64,000 nt of DNA from an uncultured Clostridia bacterium (GCA_949286835.1 CASEDP010000002.1:55924-119923); one strand, 5' to 3'; positions 9,803 through 18,976 are shown, counted from the stretch's first letter. Notes: generated from the sequence alone by a model not told the origin. Program-made: numbers and translations.

Positions 9803-10527
9803 TTTTAAGCTTTCAAGACGTAGGCTATACCTACCACACCTTAAACGGCGAGACAGAGGCGCTTAAAGGGCTTAACTTCGGGATATCACGGGGGCAATTC
9901 GTCTCCGTGATAGGTCCGTCGGGGTGCGGCAAGTCGACGATACTGTCGCTTGCGGCGGGACTTATAACCCCCTCTTCCGGGCGAATTGTAAGGGAAAATG
10001 CCGAGTTCGGGTATATGCTCCAGCGCGACGCGCTTTTTCCCTGGCGCACGGTGGAGGCAAACCTCTTCCTGCCACTCGAAGTAAAGGGACGCAACACCAA
10101 AGAGATGCGCGAAAATGCCCTGCGCCTTGCCGAAAAGTACGGACTTAAGGACTTCCTGAAGAAAAAGCCCGCCGAACTTTCGGGCGGGATGAGGCAGAGA
10201 GTTGCGCTTATACGCACGCTTGCCGCCCAACCCGAAATACTGCTGTTAGACGAACCCTTTTCGGCGCTCGACTACCAGACGAGGCTGGAGGTCTGCGACG
10301 ACGTGCAGGGAATAATCAAGAGCGAAAAAAAGACGGCGCTGCTCGTCACCCACGACATTTCGGAGGCGATTGCCCTTTCGGATAAGGTAATAGTGCTCTC
10401 TGCGCGCCCCGCTTCGGTAGTTGCCGAACACGACATCGACTTCGGCGGCAATAACCCCAAACACAGGCGCGAATGCGGCGAATTTGCCGCTACGTTTGAA
10501 AAGTTGCGCTGCGAACTGGGCATTTAG
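9799..10527 (+). CDS. ABC transporter ATP-binding protein (SsuB/TauB/ThiZ-like)
   Basis: 242 residues with all canonical ABC motifs: Walker A GPSGCGKST (about residue 40), Q-loop in YMLQRDALFPWR, signature LSGGMRQR (about 128), Walker B ILLLDEPFSALD (about 148) and switch His in LLVTHDISEA (about 183). It energises import together with the flanking lipoprotein and permease. It overlaps the preceding gene by 4 nt and precedes the permease by 20 bp, forming a single operon. All catalytic residues are intact, in contrast to the ATPase at 34321. Confidence 0.92.
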   Translation: MILSFQDVGYTYHTLNGETEALKGLNFGISRGQFVSVIGPSGCGKSTILSLAAGLITPSSGRIVRENAEFGYMLQRDALFPWRTVEANLFLPLEVKGRNTKEMRENALRLAEKYGLKDFLKKKPAELSGGMRQRVALIRTLAAQPEILLLDEPFSALDYQTRLEVCDDVQGIIKSEKKTALLVTHDISEAIALSDKVIVLSARPASVVAEHDIDFGGNNPKHRRECGEFAATFEKLRCELGI

Positions 10528-10547
10528 ACCAACTTAGAGGCATACCT

Positions 10548-11345
10548 ATGAAAAACCTGAATTATTCCGCGGCGCACGCCGCATTCCTGAAAAAAAACAG
10601 AACGAGGGCAATCCTCGTCAACGTTGCACGCGTGGGCATACTCGCCCTCTTCCTCGGACTGTGGGAGCTCTGCGCGCAGCTTGAGATAATTGACCCCTTC
10701 ATAACCAGCTCGCCCTCGCGGGTGATAAGGACGATTGGCGAGCTTTACGAGGGCGGAAACCTATTTTACCACATAGGCATAACGCTTATGGAGACGCTTG
10801 CGGGCTTTGCGATAGCCGTGATTGCCGGCTATGGCATTGCAGTGCTGCTGTATATGAGCGACAGCGTTAGAAAGGTGTTCGAGCCGTACATAGTAGTGCT
10901 CAACTCCCTTCCGAAGATCGCACTCGGTCCGCTCATCATAATCTGGATGGGCACGGGCTATACGGCAATTATCTTTATGACCGTGCTCGTCGCCATAATC
11001 GTATGCATTATGAACACGCTGACGGGCTTCCTCTCGGTGGACAGAACAATGCTGACGCTTATGAAGGCGATGGGCGCGAGCAAGCGGGCGACGCTTGTAA
11101 AGCTGATTATTCCCGCCTCCCTGCCCACCCTGATAAATACGCTCAAAGTCGCAGTGGGGCTGAGCTGGATAGGCTCGATTATGGGCGAATACATCGTCTC
11201 CCGCGCGGGGCTGGGGTACCTCATCGTCTACGGCGGGCAGGTATTCAAACTTGACCTGGTGATGACGGCGACATTCATTCTGTGCGTACTTGCGGGCGGA
11301 ATGTATGGCATTATTGCTCTCATCGAAAAGAAACTGACCAAATAG
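10548..11345 (+). CDS. ABC transporter permease (SsuC/TauC/ThiX-like)
   Basis: 265 residues of the BPD-transp-1 family. About six membrane spans; the conserved cytoplasmic EAA loop appears as MKAMGASKRATLVKLIIPASLP (about residues 165-187). N-terminal motif ITSSPSRVIRT is typical of sulfonate/taurine/pyrimidine-precursor permeases. It is the third gene of the importer operon, preceded by GAGG and closed by a terminator at 11368. Substrate unknown; aliphatic sulfonate or thiamine-precursor import are the main candidates. Confidence 0.9.
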   Translation: MKNLNYSAAHAAFLKKNRTRAILVNVARVGILALFLGLWELCAQLEIIDPFITSSPSRVIRTIGELYEGGNLFYHIGITLMETLAGFAIAVIAGYGIAVLLYMSDSVRKVFEPYIVVLNSLPKIALGPLIIIWMGTGYTAIIFMTVLVAIIVCIMNTLTGFLSVDRTMLTLMKAMGASKRATLVKLIIPASLPTLINTLKVAVGLSWIGSIMGEYIVSRAGLGYLIVYGGQVFKLDLVMTATFILCVLAGGMYGIIALIEKKLTK

Positions 11346-11367
11346 CCAAAAGATAACGGCAACTTTC

Positions 11368-11406
11368 AAGGGGTCCGGAAAGACTTTCCGAACCCCTTGT
11401 TTTTTA
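11368..11406 (+). terminator. Terminator of the ABC importer operon
   Basis: AAGGGG-T-CCGGAAA pairs with TTTCCG-AACCCCTT with one mismatch (11368-11398), followed by TGTTTTTT. Confidence 0.85.
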
Positions 11407-11435
11407 ATTGCCCCGCATATATGCCGCAATCAATG
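11406..11435. repeat. Dispersed intergenic repeat, single copy
   Basis: AATTGCCCCGCATATATGCC then GCAATCAATG, immediately after the ABC-operon terminator. Same element as the 39780 cluster. Confidence 0.55.
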
Positions 11436-11513
11436 AAGTCTTTTCATAGATTTTGCCGCTCCCGGGAGAGGTTTTACGCGGCACGGTCGACGAGCGATCC
11501 CGACATTTTAAGT

Positions 11514-12056
11514 TCAGTCGGCGCACTCTTCGCCGCAATATGCCGCGCGCTCGCGTTTATTCAGCCCCTTCATTTCGCCGAACTCGGCAAGCAGCTCCAC
11601 TACCCTGCCGTCGTACGCCGCCTTATATACGGCGCCGCTGCGGAAAATGCGCTTAAAGTCGGATGCAGGGCGGACAAGCTGCGCGCACTCCTCGCGGCGG
11701 GCGCCTTCGAGGACAAGCCCCTTATCCCCTTCGCGGCGGCAATGACCGCTAAGGCTGACGGGCGCCCGGCGGCAATTTGCCCCTGTGCGGCTCAGAACGG
11801 CGGCGGCAAAGCCAGCGGCAATCGGGTCGTAACCGAGCACCCCGCGCGACGAACACACGCCGCGAACGTTGCCGCGTCCCGATACGCCAGCACTCTGCCC
11901 GCTACCGCGCGCTTGGGTATGCGCATATGCGCCGCGCACCTCTTTACGATTGTCCCGACCGCAATAAGGCGCGCACAAACTCTCCGCGCCTGCCGCCTTG
12001 CCGTGCTTAGCCCTTATTATATCCCTCTGCCTTGCCAGATACTGCATAACCGCCAT
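11514..12056 (-). CDS. Hypothetical protein, 180 aa
   Basis: Not recognised. The frame is supported by a strong ribosome-binding site (GAGGGGGAGA, about 5 nt before the ATG at 12056) and by its position divergent from the WYL regulator at 12172. The protein begins MAVMQYLARQRD and is basic and Cys-containing. The C-terminal third has ordinary composition (RSGAVYKAAYDGRVVELL), but the middle is rich in Arg, Gly, Ser and Ala and looks less protein-like. An overlapping + strand frame (11397-12089) is even poorer. It could be a genuine small gene, a target of the regulator, or a decayed one. Confidence 0.45.
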   Translation of the reverse strand: MAVMQYLARQRDIIRAKHGKAAGAESLCAPYCGRDNRKEVRGAYAHTQARGSGQSAGVSGRGNVRGVCSSRGVLGYDPIAAGFAAAVLSRTGANCRRAPVSLSGHCRREGDKGLVLEGARREECAQLVRPASDFKRIFRSGAVYKAAYDGRVVELLAEFGEMKGLNKRERAAYCGEECAD

Positions 12057-12104
12057 AATCTCTCCCCCTCGGGTCATTTTCACCTATGAGTTTACCACTT
12101 AAAC

Positions 12105-12133
12105 TTGACAATTGCTGTCATATATGATAAACT
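12105..12133 (+). promoter_or_regulatory. Promoter and palindromic operator candidate upstream of the WYL regulator
   Basis: TTGACA at 12105-12110 lies 17 bp before a weak -10 (TAAACT, 12128-12133). A TGACA-5-TGTCA inverted repeat (12106-12120) overlaps the -35 box. It sits in the 115-bp gap between the divergent 180-aa gene and the regulator, a good place for autoregulation. A second AT-rich -10 candidate (TATAAT, 12151-12156) is present. Confidence 0.45.
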
Positions 12134-12171
12134 TTTTATGAACTTTTTAATATAATATTCGGGGGTTGGCG

Positions 12172-13095
12172 ATGAAATACCAGATAATGGTGAGAATGTT
12201 GATGATGTTGCTGTCGCGCAAGAAGGTGACGGCGGCGGAGATTGCGCAGAAATACGAGATTTCGCTGAGAAGCGTCTACCGATATGTGGAGGAGCTGAAT
12301 ATATCAGGAATACCCGTGGACGTGGTGCGCGGCAGATACGGCGGCATTTACCTTGCAGATACCTTCCGACTGCCTTCGGGATACTTTACCAGGGGCGAAT
12401 ATACCGCGGCGATAAACGCGTTGACGGCTATGGCGGCGCAGGTCGGCGACGAGGACACCATTTCCGCGCTTGAAAAGCTCAGGCACCAGCAAAAATCTGA
12501 CACGCGCGACGTGAGCATTTGCGGAAACATACTCATCGACGGCGGCTCGTGGTGCGATATGGGTACCTTTTCGGAGAAGATGCGCGTGTGCGAGCAGGCA
12601 GTAAACGAATGTAAGTGCCTGGAGATTGACTATATCTCGCGCGAGGGCGAGCATACGCGGCGAGTTATAGACCCGTATGTGCTGATATTCAAGCAGAACA
12701 TATGGTATGTCTACGCCTACTGCCACTCCCGCGCGGACTTCAGGACGTTCAAGATAGGCAGAATACGGCAGGCGCGCTTTACGGGAAAAACCTTTGAAAA
12801 GAAGCCCGTCTCCCGCGCGGACATACCGCTGAACTTCGGGTATTCCTCCGAACAGCTCATACCCGTCACGCTGGAGATAAAAAAGGAGGCGATTGCCGAC
12901 GTCGAGGAATGGCTGGGCGTGGACAACATAGAGCCGCGCGGCAACGGGCTTATTGCCAGCGTATGTCTGCCCGACGACGATACATCGGTGGAGAAGATTT
13001 TGGGCTACGGCGGCAAGGTGAAGGTGCTTGAGCCCGCTGACTTAAGGCAGAAGGTACGCGCCGCCGCCATTGCCATTGCGGAGAACAACGCCTGA
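12172..13095 (+). CDS. HTH and WYL-domain transcriptional regulator
   Basis: 307 residues. An N-terminal HTH_11-type winged helix (about residues 10-55, with AEIAQKYEISLRSVYRYVEEL) is followed by a linker and a WYL domain (about 135-205) containing the typical VIDPYVLIFKQNIWYVYAYC segment, then a C-terminal WCX extension. WYL domains sense small ligands or nucleic acids and often control DNA-damage, phage-defence or metabolic genes. A TTG two codons upstream is possible; ATG at 12172 was preferred with GGGGG about 7 nt upstream. The divergent partner is the 180-aa orphan. No DNA-repair gene is adjacent, so the regulon is unknown. Confidence 0.88.
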   Translation: MKYQIMVRMLMMLLSRKKVTAAEIAQKYEISLRSVYRYVEELNISGIPVDVVRGRYGGIYLADTFRLPSGYFTRGEYTAAINALTAMAAQVGDEDTISALEKLRHQQKSDTRDVSICGNILIDGGSWCDMGTFSEKMRVCEQAVNECKCLEIDYISREGEHTRRVIDPYVLIFKQNIWYVYAYCHSRADFRTFKIGRIRQARFTGKTFEKKPVSRADIPLNFGYSSEQLIPVTLEIKKEAIADVEEWLGVDNIEPRGNGLIASVCLPDDDTSVEKILGYGGKVKVLEPADLRQKVRAAAIAIAENNA

Positions 13096-13125
13096 ATTGC
13101 CCCGCACATATGCCGCAGATAACGC
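13095..13125. repeat. Dispersed intergenic repeat, single copy
   Basis: AATTGCCCCGCACATATGCC then GCAGATAACGC, overlapping the stop of the WYL gene and preceding the bidirectional terminator. Confidence 0.55.
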
Positions 13126-13135
13126 GGTTTTCAAG

Positions 13136-13189
13136 ACACAGAAAAAGCCCCCGCGCACTTTTGAAAGTGCGCGGGGGCTTTTTCTGTGT
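13136..13189. terminator. Bidirectional terminator between the WYL gene and the pectate-lyase gene
   Basis: A 26-bp perfect inverted repeat (13136-13161 with 13164-13189) with A/T tracts at both outer ends, between convergent genes. Confidence 0.9.
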
Positions 13190-13197
13190 TCAGATTT

Positions 13198-16100
13198 TTA
13201 ACTTTCAGCATTGGCGACGAGCCCGAAGATTATAAGTCTGTTGGACGAAGCCGACAGGACGAGTACCTGACCGCTTTCAACAGTTATCTCGACGGCGTAT
13301 GCCGTTCTGCCGTTCTTGTTAGCCTGGTTGGTATCCGCCCCTGCTTCCGCCCCGTCAATCGTCCACTTGAGATATCCCGACTTGGACTGTTCCTTATTAT
13401 TGAACTGACCGTCGGATACGGTATAATAGACCGTAAGGGTAATTGCCTTCTTGGCTGTTACCGTCATTACCTGACTTGCCCCGCTCGGCTTGAATGCCGA
13501 AGTAAACGACAGCCCCGAATTGTCGTCCGCAGTTGCCGTTGTGCCGCCGCCAGCTTCCGTAAGCGCCTCCACACTATATGCGGAATTTGCGCCGACCGAG
13601 AAGAGCTCGTTTTCAAGCGCGGTGAGAGTGCCGCCCTCGGTAATGCCGCAGTTTGCCGCCGTGAGGGTGAAGCTTGTCGTCTCCTCGCCGCCTTCTTCGC
13701 CGCCCTCGGCAGAGCCGCCTTCGTCGCCGCCCGTTGCGCCGCTGTGTTTCATTACGCCCGCAAGGAGAGGCACCTGCTCCTTTACCTCCTCCGCAGTGAG
13801 CATATTTTCGACGTCGGAGCACTTGTTTGCCTCGTCATAGTAGAAGAGCGTGCTGTCCGTATCGAAATTCTGCCCGAATTTGGTGGTGTTTGCAACCGTC
13901 TGTTCTCTGTCGGTGACGACGACAAGCTTATCCGCATACTTGCCGTCTATAGTCTTCCCGTCGAATACGCAGCCCAAAATCTTGGCATAGCCATAGCCGT
14001 TGGTGCTGTCGCCCTCGCTGACTATGGGGTTCTTGGCGTTGTCGAAATAGCAGTTCTCTATGAACGCATACGCGCTTGCGCGGAGCGACATGTTCGTGCC
14101 CGTGGAGCCGTAATAATAGTTGTTGTAGATGTGAATGTTCGCCTGCCTTGCAAGGGGCATACGGCTGTAGCACTCGTTGTAGTAGTTGTGGTGATAGGTG
14201 AGGTTTGCCGTGGTGTGGGCGTTGCTGCCGCCGACAAGCCCCGTCTTGTGGTTGTTGTGATATTCGTTATAGCTTACGGTGACGTTGGCTATGCCCTTGA
14301 AGTCGGTCGCGCCGTCGCCCTCGTGCTTGTCCTGCTCGGCGCAGATATCCCAATAGTTTATGCCCTCTTCAAAGGTGTTGTGGTGCAGCCATATCCTGCC
14401 GAACTTGAAATCGGCAACCGTCGAGGCGGAAGTGTCGCCCGCCTCTACAGAGCAGGCGTCCTCGGTATAGTCCTCGAAGGTGATGTTCCTGACCTCTACA
14501 GAGCTGCAGTCCTTGAACGTAAGCCCCCACTGGAAGATGCGCGCATCCTCGCCTATGCCCTCTATGGTAATATTTGAAGAACTCTGAATTATACAGTTGT
14601 TCCACGCGCTGTCGTATTCGCCATCCGAATAGGTTGCCTTGCTGCTCAAGCCGATGAGTTCGGAATATATGGAGGTGTTGAGAGTGTTATAGCCGCCCTC
14701 TATGAGCGCCGCCTGGGTGAGCTTGCTGCTGTCGGTGGGGAGCTGTTTGTCGTTTGCGCCGATTACCTCCTCCGCCGTCAGTTTGCTGCCCGCGGGGGTA
14801 TAGGCAATCTCGTTCCAGGTCGCCGCGCCGACCGTGCCGATTATTCTGACTATGAGCGGCGTGCCGTCCTTTGCGGCGTTCTGCAATATGCTGACTATGC
14901 CAGTATAGGTCTTTGTGCCTACCTTAAGCTCTACGGTATTCTTGGTGGCTTCGGTCACATAGACTATCCTCGCGCCGGACTTTGCCGTGCCGTCGTCGTT
15001 ATATGCGCCCACGCCCGACGAATAGCCGAAGTGAGCATAGCCCGAACGGTCATATGAGGAGACGGTCACCCCCGACTTTATGTACGTGACGCCGTCGGAG
15101 ATTATCTTGAAGTCGTAGACGTTGCCGCCCTTGAGCCCCACTATGTCCACCCTTGCCGTATTTGCATCTATCTGGCGTATCAGCTCTTCATCGACCGAAG
15201 TATAGCCGCTTGCCGTGGACAGCCTGTACTGCACGGTTGCGGACGAGGCGGACGATGTCGTCCACTCGAACGCAGCGCACTCCTGACCGATATAGAAATA
15301 TGTGACGAGCGTCTGTTCGCCGCCAGTGCCCACATTGTATCCGCAGATGTCGCACTTGCCGTCATAATCGGCGTCGGTATGAGCCGCAAAGTCGCTTATC
15401 TCGTCGTGCCCGCAGGTCGCCGCGTGCCAGTGACCCGTCTCGTCGCTCGTCCACGCGCCCGCAAAAGTGTGCGTGTGGATTACATAGTCGCAGACGTCGC
15501 AGACGAAGTTGCCGTCGGCATCGGTGTGCGCCGCAAAGCCGCTCGTCACGTCGTGCCCGCAGGTAGCGGCGTGCCAGTGACCCGTTCCGTCGCTCGTCCA
15601 CGCGCCCGCAAAAGTGTGCGTGTGGATTACATAGCCGCAGACGTCGCAGACGAAGTCGCCGTCGGCATCGGTGTGTGCCGCAAAGCCGCTTATCTCGTCG
15701 TGCCCGCAGGTAGCCGCGTGCCAGTGCCCCGTTCCGTCGCTCGTCCAGGCGCTCGCAAACGTATGGGTATGTTCGGGCGTTTCCGCCATAATGTACCCGC
15801 AGACATCGCACTTGCCGTCGTCGTCGGCGTCGACGTGGGCGCCCTTGTCGCTTACTACATCGTGCCCGCAGGTAGCGGCGTGCCAGTGCCCCGTTCCGTC
15901 GCTCGTCCAGGCGCTTTCAAATGTATGGGTATGTTCGGGCGTTTCCGCCATAATGTACCCGCAGGCATCGCACTTGCCGTCGCCGTCGCCGTCGCTGTGC
16001 GCCGCCTTGCCGCTTACTACATCGTGCCCGCAGGTAGCCGCGTACCAGTGGTTCTGCGCGTCGGATGACCACACTGTTTCATATGTATGGGTATGAATTA

Positions 16101-16341
16101 CATACCCGCAGACGTCGCAGACGAAGTCGCCGTCGGCGTCGGTATGAGCCGCAAATCCGCTCGTCACGTCGTGTCCGCAAGTCGAGGCGTGCCAGTGCCC
16201 CGTTCCGTCGCTTGTCCACTCTTGCGAATAGGAATGCTTATGTTCTTCAGACGAGCCCCCAATGTTACAGGCGGGCGCAAACGATGCGCTAAGCCCCAGA
16301 GAAGCCGCCAGAAGAACGGCGCACAATTTTCTTAATTTCAT
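13198..16341 (-). CDS. Secreted pectate lyase (PL1-like) lipoprotein with six Cys/His repeats
   Basis: 1047 residues. A lipoprotein signal ends in FAPAC (Cys about residue 25). Residues about 35-335 are six tandem repeats of about 45-52 residues, each with GHWHAATCGHD and a terminal CDVCGY-type pair preceded by an Asp-rich DADGD loop. A fibronectin-like linker follows (about 340-420), then a right-handed beta-helix of polysaccharide lyase family 1 (about 470-830) with DGATDFKGIANVTVSYN and RMPLARQ, which keep the Ca2+ Asp and the catalytic-Arg region. A C-terminal beta-rich domain ends the protein. It should cleave polygalacturonan at the cell surface, the repeats perhaps acting as metal-binding spacers. 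The ATG at 16341 follows GAGGGG; a TTG one codon earlier was rejected. Confidence 0.85.
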   Translation of the reverse strand: MKLRKLCAVLLAASLGLSASFAPACNIGGSSEEHKHSYSQEWTSDGTGHWHASTCGHDVTSGFAAHTDADGDFVCDVCGYVIHTHTYETVWSSDAQNHWYAATCGHDVVSGKAAHSDGDGDGKCDACGYIMAETPEHTHTFESAWTSDGTGHWHAATCGHDVVSDKGAHVDADDDGKCDVCGYIMAETPEHTHTFASAWTSDGTGHWHAATCGHDEISGFAAHTDADGDFVCDVCGYVIHTHTFAGAWTSDGTGHWHAATCGHDVTSGFAAHTDADGNFVCDVCDYVIHTHTFAGAWTSDETGHWHAATCGHDEISDFAAHTDADYDGKCDICGYNVGTGGEQTLVTYFYIGQECAAFEWTTSSASSATVQYRLSTASGYTSVDEELIRQIDANTARVDIVGLKGGNVYDFKIISDGVTYIKSGVTVSSYDRSGYAHFGYSSGVGAYNDDGTAKSGARIVYVTEATKNTVELKVGTKTYTGIVSILQNAAKDGTPLIVRIIGTVGAATWNEIAYTPAGSKLTAEEVIGANDKQLPTDSSKLTQAALIEGGYNTLNTSIYSELIGLSSKATYSDGEYDSAWNNCIIQSSSNITIEGIGEDARIFQWGLTFKDCSSVEVRNITFEDYTEDACSVEAGDTSASTVADFKFGRIWLHHNTFEEGINYWDICAEQDKHEGDGATDFKGIANVTVSYNEYHNNHKTGLVGGSNAHTTANLTYHHNYYNECYSRMPLARQANIHIYNNYYYGSTGTNMSLRASAYAFIENCYFDNAKNPIVSEGDSTNGYGYAKILGCVFDGKTIDGKYADKLVVVTDREQTVANTTKFGQNFDTDSTLFYYDEANKCSDVENMLTAEEVKEQVPLLAGVMKHSGATGGDEGGSAEGGEEGGEETTSFTLTAANCGITEGGTLTALENELFSVGANSAYSVEALTEAGGGTTATADDNSGLSFTSAFKPSGASQVMTVTAKKAITLTVYYTVSDGQFNNKEQSKSGYLKWTIDGAEAGADTNQANKNGRTAYAVEITVESGQVLVLSASSNRLIIFGLVANAES
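15332..16250 (-). repeat. Six tandem in-frame repeats (about 140-156 bp each)
   Basis: Six consecutive copies coding for the Cys/His module of the pectate-lyase protein. Copies 3 and 4 are nearly identical over their first half. In copy 5 the last Gly of CDVCG is Asp. Two copies carry an extra AETPE linker. High nucleotide identity between copies suggests recent duplication or recombination. Confidence 0.85.
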
Positions 16342-16448
16342 CAATTTTTCCCCTCAACATATCAATCTGTCGGCAGAGCAACCTCTACCTATATACAGAA
16401 TAGCATAAAAATGCAAGTTTTTCAAGAGGCGCCTTAAAAATGCCTCAT

Positions 16449-16489
16449 AAAAAAATTAAGGCAGAGCCCATATATCAAAGGGCTCTGCC
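16449..16489 (-). terminator. Terminator of the 808-aa surface-protein gene
   Basis: GGCAGAGCCC (16460-16469) pairs with GGGCTCTGCC (16480-16489); on the minus strand the hairpin is followed by TTAATTTTTTT. Confidence 0.85.
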
Positions 16490-16511
16490 TCTCTCTGCGA
16501 ATTAAATCGCA

Positions 16512-18938
16512 TTATTTCTTTTCTTTCTTTGCCGCCTTCTTGCTGTCCTCTTTGTCGAGCACGACGTCGATATCGCCCTTGTCCTTGGGCTTGACGATGA
16601 GCAGAACTATGAGCGCGACAAGACATACGCCTGCAATGGAGAGCAGGATTATGGAAGCGAGGTTGTTTTCAACCCAGTCGCTCTCGCCCTTGAGGGCGGT
16701 AGTCTCTACAGAGGCAACTACTGTTGCATAGCTGTATGTCTTAACCTGCGAACGGTTGTCGGTGAGCGTGAGCTCTACCACATAGAAGTCGTCAATCGAC
16801 TGGGGCACGAACGATGTGCTGGAAGTGCTCCAGTTATAAGCGCTCATCTCGTCGTAATTGGCATCCTTTTCGCTGAGTTCGGAGACGGGCTTTACCGTAG
16901 TGAAGTATTTGCGGGTGTTGACGCCCTCCCTATAGGTGTTGTTGAGGAGCGCGGAGATATTCTTCACGAACTCGTCATACGCGAGGTTGATGCCCAGCTC
17001 GTCATTCATTCCGTTCCTGTCGAACACATACAGTCTGTAAGAGGTCGCATACGTGCCCGAAACGCCGTTGATATCGAAGGACACGCCGCCGTAGGTGCTG
17101 CCGACATACGCTATGGAGAGATCCTCGGGCTCTTCGCAGGTAGCGGGCTTATAGGACACCTTGAACTCGAAGAAGGGAAGAAGTTCGGAATATTCCTCGT
17201 CCCATACATCCGTAGCAGCTATGGTCTCCCAGATGATGTTGCCCTTTTCGTCGACGCCGTTGGGATAGCGCATTTCAGAACTGAACTCGTCGGTGACGTA
17301 GATGGTAAATCTGTACGTCACGTCGGGCTCGGTGAGCGCAATCTTGAGATTATTGCTCGAAAGCGAGGTGTTGGAACCGCTGGTCTCTGCCTTATAATAT
17401 ATGGAATACTTTAAGTCTGTGGGATAGAGATAGTCGTCGGTTGCATACTCGAACGAGGGAAGATAGAAATAGTTGTCGCTGCCCGCGTACAGCCTGCCGT
17501 CCTCGAGAGCGGCAATCGCCTGGTCTATCTTGTTCTGATAGTCGGTCTCTATCTCGGTAATTCTTTCCTTGTATGCTTCCAAAGTGCTGTCGGCTTCGGC
17601 GGCATAGGTAACGCCGTCCTTGCCGTCAATGAGCTTTAAGAAGTTTTCGCTGCCCGTGGACGCCGTGCCCTTGAGGTCGGCGATGTTGACGAGCGCGTCC
17701 TCCTTTGCATACCAATCGATGAACACCTTGTCCGTCTGTGCGGTCGAGCCGGATACGTCTGAAATTTCGTAGTAAATCTTTACTAAGCCATATACCCTTT
17801 TGCCGTCCTCGTCGTTTATATACTGCGAGGGAACAAAGGTGTTGTCGTCCCTTATAACCCTTATCGAGGAGCCGGAGCTAACTTTGGTATAGGGGGAATC
17901 CTCGTCCTCTTCAAACTCGGTCTGGTCATAGACGAACTCTTCGGATGAGTATTGGTCGCCCGAGAGCACGTAGAAGTAAGAGGTTGAACGGGGAGAAGTT
18001 GCCAGAACGTCTATGAGGACGAAGTCGAAGCTGTAGCTCGTGCCGTATTCCACATAGGCGGGCGTCGTAGAGAAGCACATTACGGGGGGCTGATTGTCGA
18101 TTACCTGGTCGTAAGTGCCGTCGCCGTCATTGTCGTACAGTTCGAAAGACTGACCGTTGAGCTCGTACAGCTTCATTGAGGCATATACGCTGTCCTCTCC
18201 CTCAAGGGGCTGCGCGTCCTCCGCAAAGGTCGCGCTGAATGTAAGCGGCGTCACCGCGTTGTCGCCGGAGGAAACATACTTTGCGTAGCTCTCGTAGACG
18301 TTCTTGAAAGTCGTGTTTGCGCTGACATCGCCGCTTGAAAGCTTTACGGTGTAGTCGCCGTCCGCGAAGGATACAAATTCAATCTTTATCCGGGCGTTGT
18401 CCGCAACAGAGAAGGTAGCCACGGGGGTGGTGAACAGATCCTGATCCTCTTCCCATTCGGCATCCTGCGTGACATAGACTGAAACGCCGCCCTCTGCGGG
18501 TCTGAAGATGAGATAGTTTTCGCTTATCTCGTCCTCCGAAGCGATGAACTGCTGCGACTGGAACTTGATGACATAGTTCTCGAACGAGGTGTTTGCGAAA
18601 CCTATCGTCATAGAGAAGTATCTCGTCTGATATACGCCCTCCTCACCCTCTGCGGAAGCCGACTTCCAGGTGTACGCGAGGTTCTTGCGGTAGGTTACCG
18701 TCTGCTCTTCGCCGATGTTGAACGCTGTGTAGTTGTACGTTTCGTCGCCTGCGGTTTCCTCCGAAGAGGTGACCTTTGCACCCCTTATCGAGGTGTAGAA
18801 CACGCTGGTGCCGTTTACCGTAACATAGCGGTCTGCCGCATACGACGTTGCGGAAGGCGCAAGGATTATTGCCGCCGACAACAGGAACAAAATCAACGCT
18901 GTCAGCAATGTTACAACAGAGATCTTATATCTTTTCAT
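16512..18938 (-). CDS. Large secreted surface protein with C-terminal membrane anchor
   Basis: 808 residues, not recognised as a family. An N-terminal signal peptide (about residues 5-35, ending near SYAAD) is followed by a long acidic, Tyr/Ser-rich beta-type ectodomain. A single membrane span (about residues 755-785) is followed by a Lys-rich cytoplasmic tail. There is no LPxTG sorting signal, so it is a type I membrane protein. The ATG at 18938 begins MKRYK and an AGGG lies 9-10 nt upstream; an in-frame start 13 codons earlier lacks a site. It has its own promoter (18977-19006) and terminator. The same architecture recurs at 28475, 29929 and 58348. Confidence 0.8.
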   Translation of the reverse strand: MKRYKISVVTLLTALILFLLSAAIILAPSATSYAADRYVTVNGTSVFYTSIRGAKVTSSEETAGDETYNYTAFNIGEEQTVTYRKNLAYTWKSASAEGEEGVYQTRYFSMTIGFANTSFENYVIKFQSQQFIASEDEISENYLIFRPAEGGVSVYVTQDAEWEEDQDLFTTPVATFSVADNARIKIEFVSFADGDYTVKLSSGDVSANTTFKNVYESYAKYVSSGDNAVTPLTFSATFAEDAQPLEGEDSVYASMKLYELNGQSFELYDNDGDGTYDQVIDNQPPVMCFSTTPAYVEYGTSYSFDFVLIDVLATSPRSTSYFYVLSGDQYSSEEFVYDQTEFEEDEDSPYTKVSSGSSIRVIRDDNTFVPSQYINDEDGKRVYGLVKIYYEISDVSGSTAQTDKVFIDWYAKEDALVNIADLKGTASTGSENFLKLIDGKDGVTYAAEADSTLEAYKERITEIETDYQNKIDQAIAALEDGRLYAGSDNYFYLPSFEYATDDYLYPTDLKYSIYYKAETSGSNTSLSSNNLKIALTEPDVTYRFTIYVTDEFSSEMRYPNGVDEKGNIIWETIAATDVWDEEYSELLPFFEFKVSYKPATCEEPEDLSIAYVGSTYGGVSFDINGVSGTYATSYRLYVFDRNGMNDELGINLAYDEFVKNISALLNNTYREGVNTRKYFTTVKPVSELSEKDANYDEMSAYNWSTSSTSFVPQSIDDFYVVELTLTDNRSQVKTYSYATVVASVETTALKGESDWVENNLASIILLSIAGVCLVALIVLLIVKPKDKGDIDVVLDKEDSKKAAKKEKK

Positions 18939-18976
18939 TGTATGAAACCCTAAATGATTTTTTGTATAGCTTTTCA

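Noticed and set aside
11397..12089. 230-codon + strand frame after the ABC operon
   Set aside because: Begins inside a terminator, contains a dispersed repeat, and overlaps the minus-strand frame that has a strong ribosome-binding site.
13186..14577. 463-codon open frame on the + strand
   Set aside because: It is antisense to the pectate-lyase gene; composition (Val/Arg/Ala-rich) follows from the complementary codons and there is no ribosome-binding site.
15332..16250. Regular repeats that might suggest CRISPR or satellite DNA
   Set aside because: Spacing is 140-156 bp and the repeats are in frame, encoding protein modules; there are no short repeat/spacer units.
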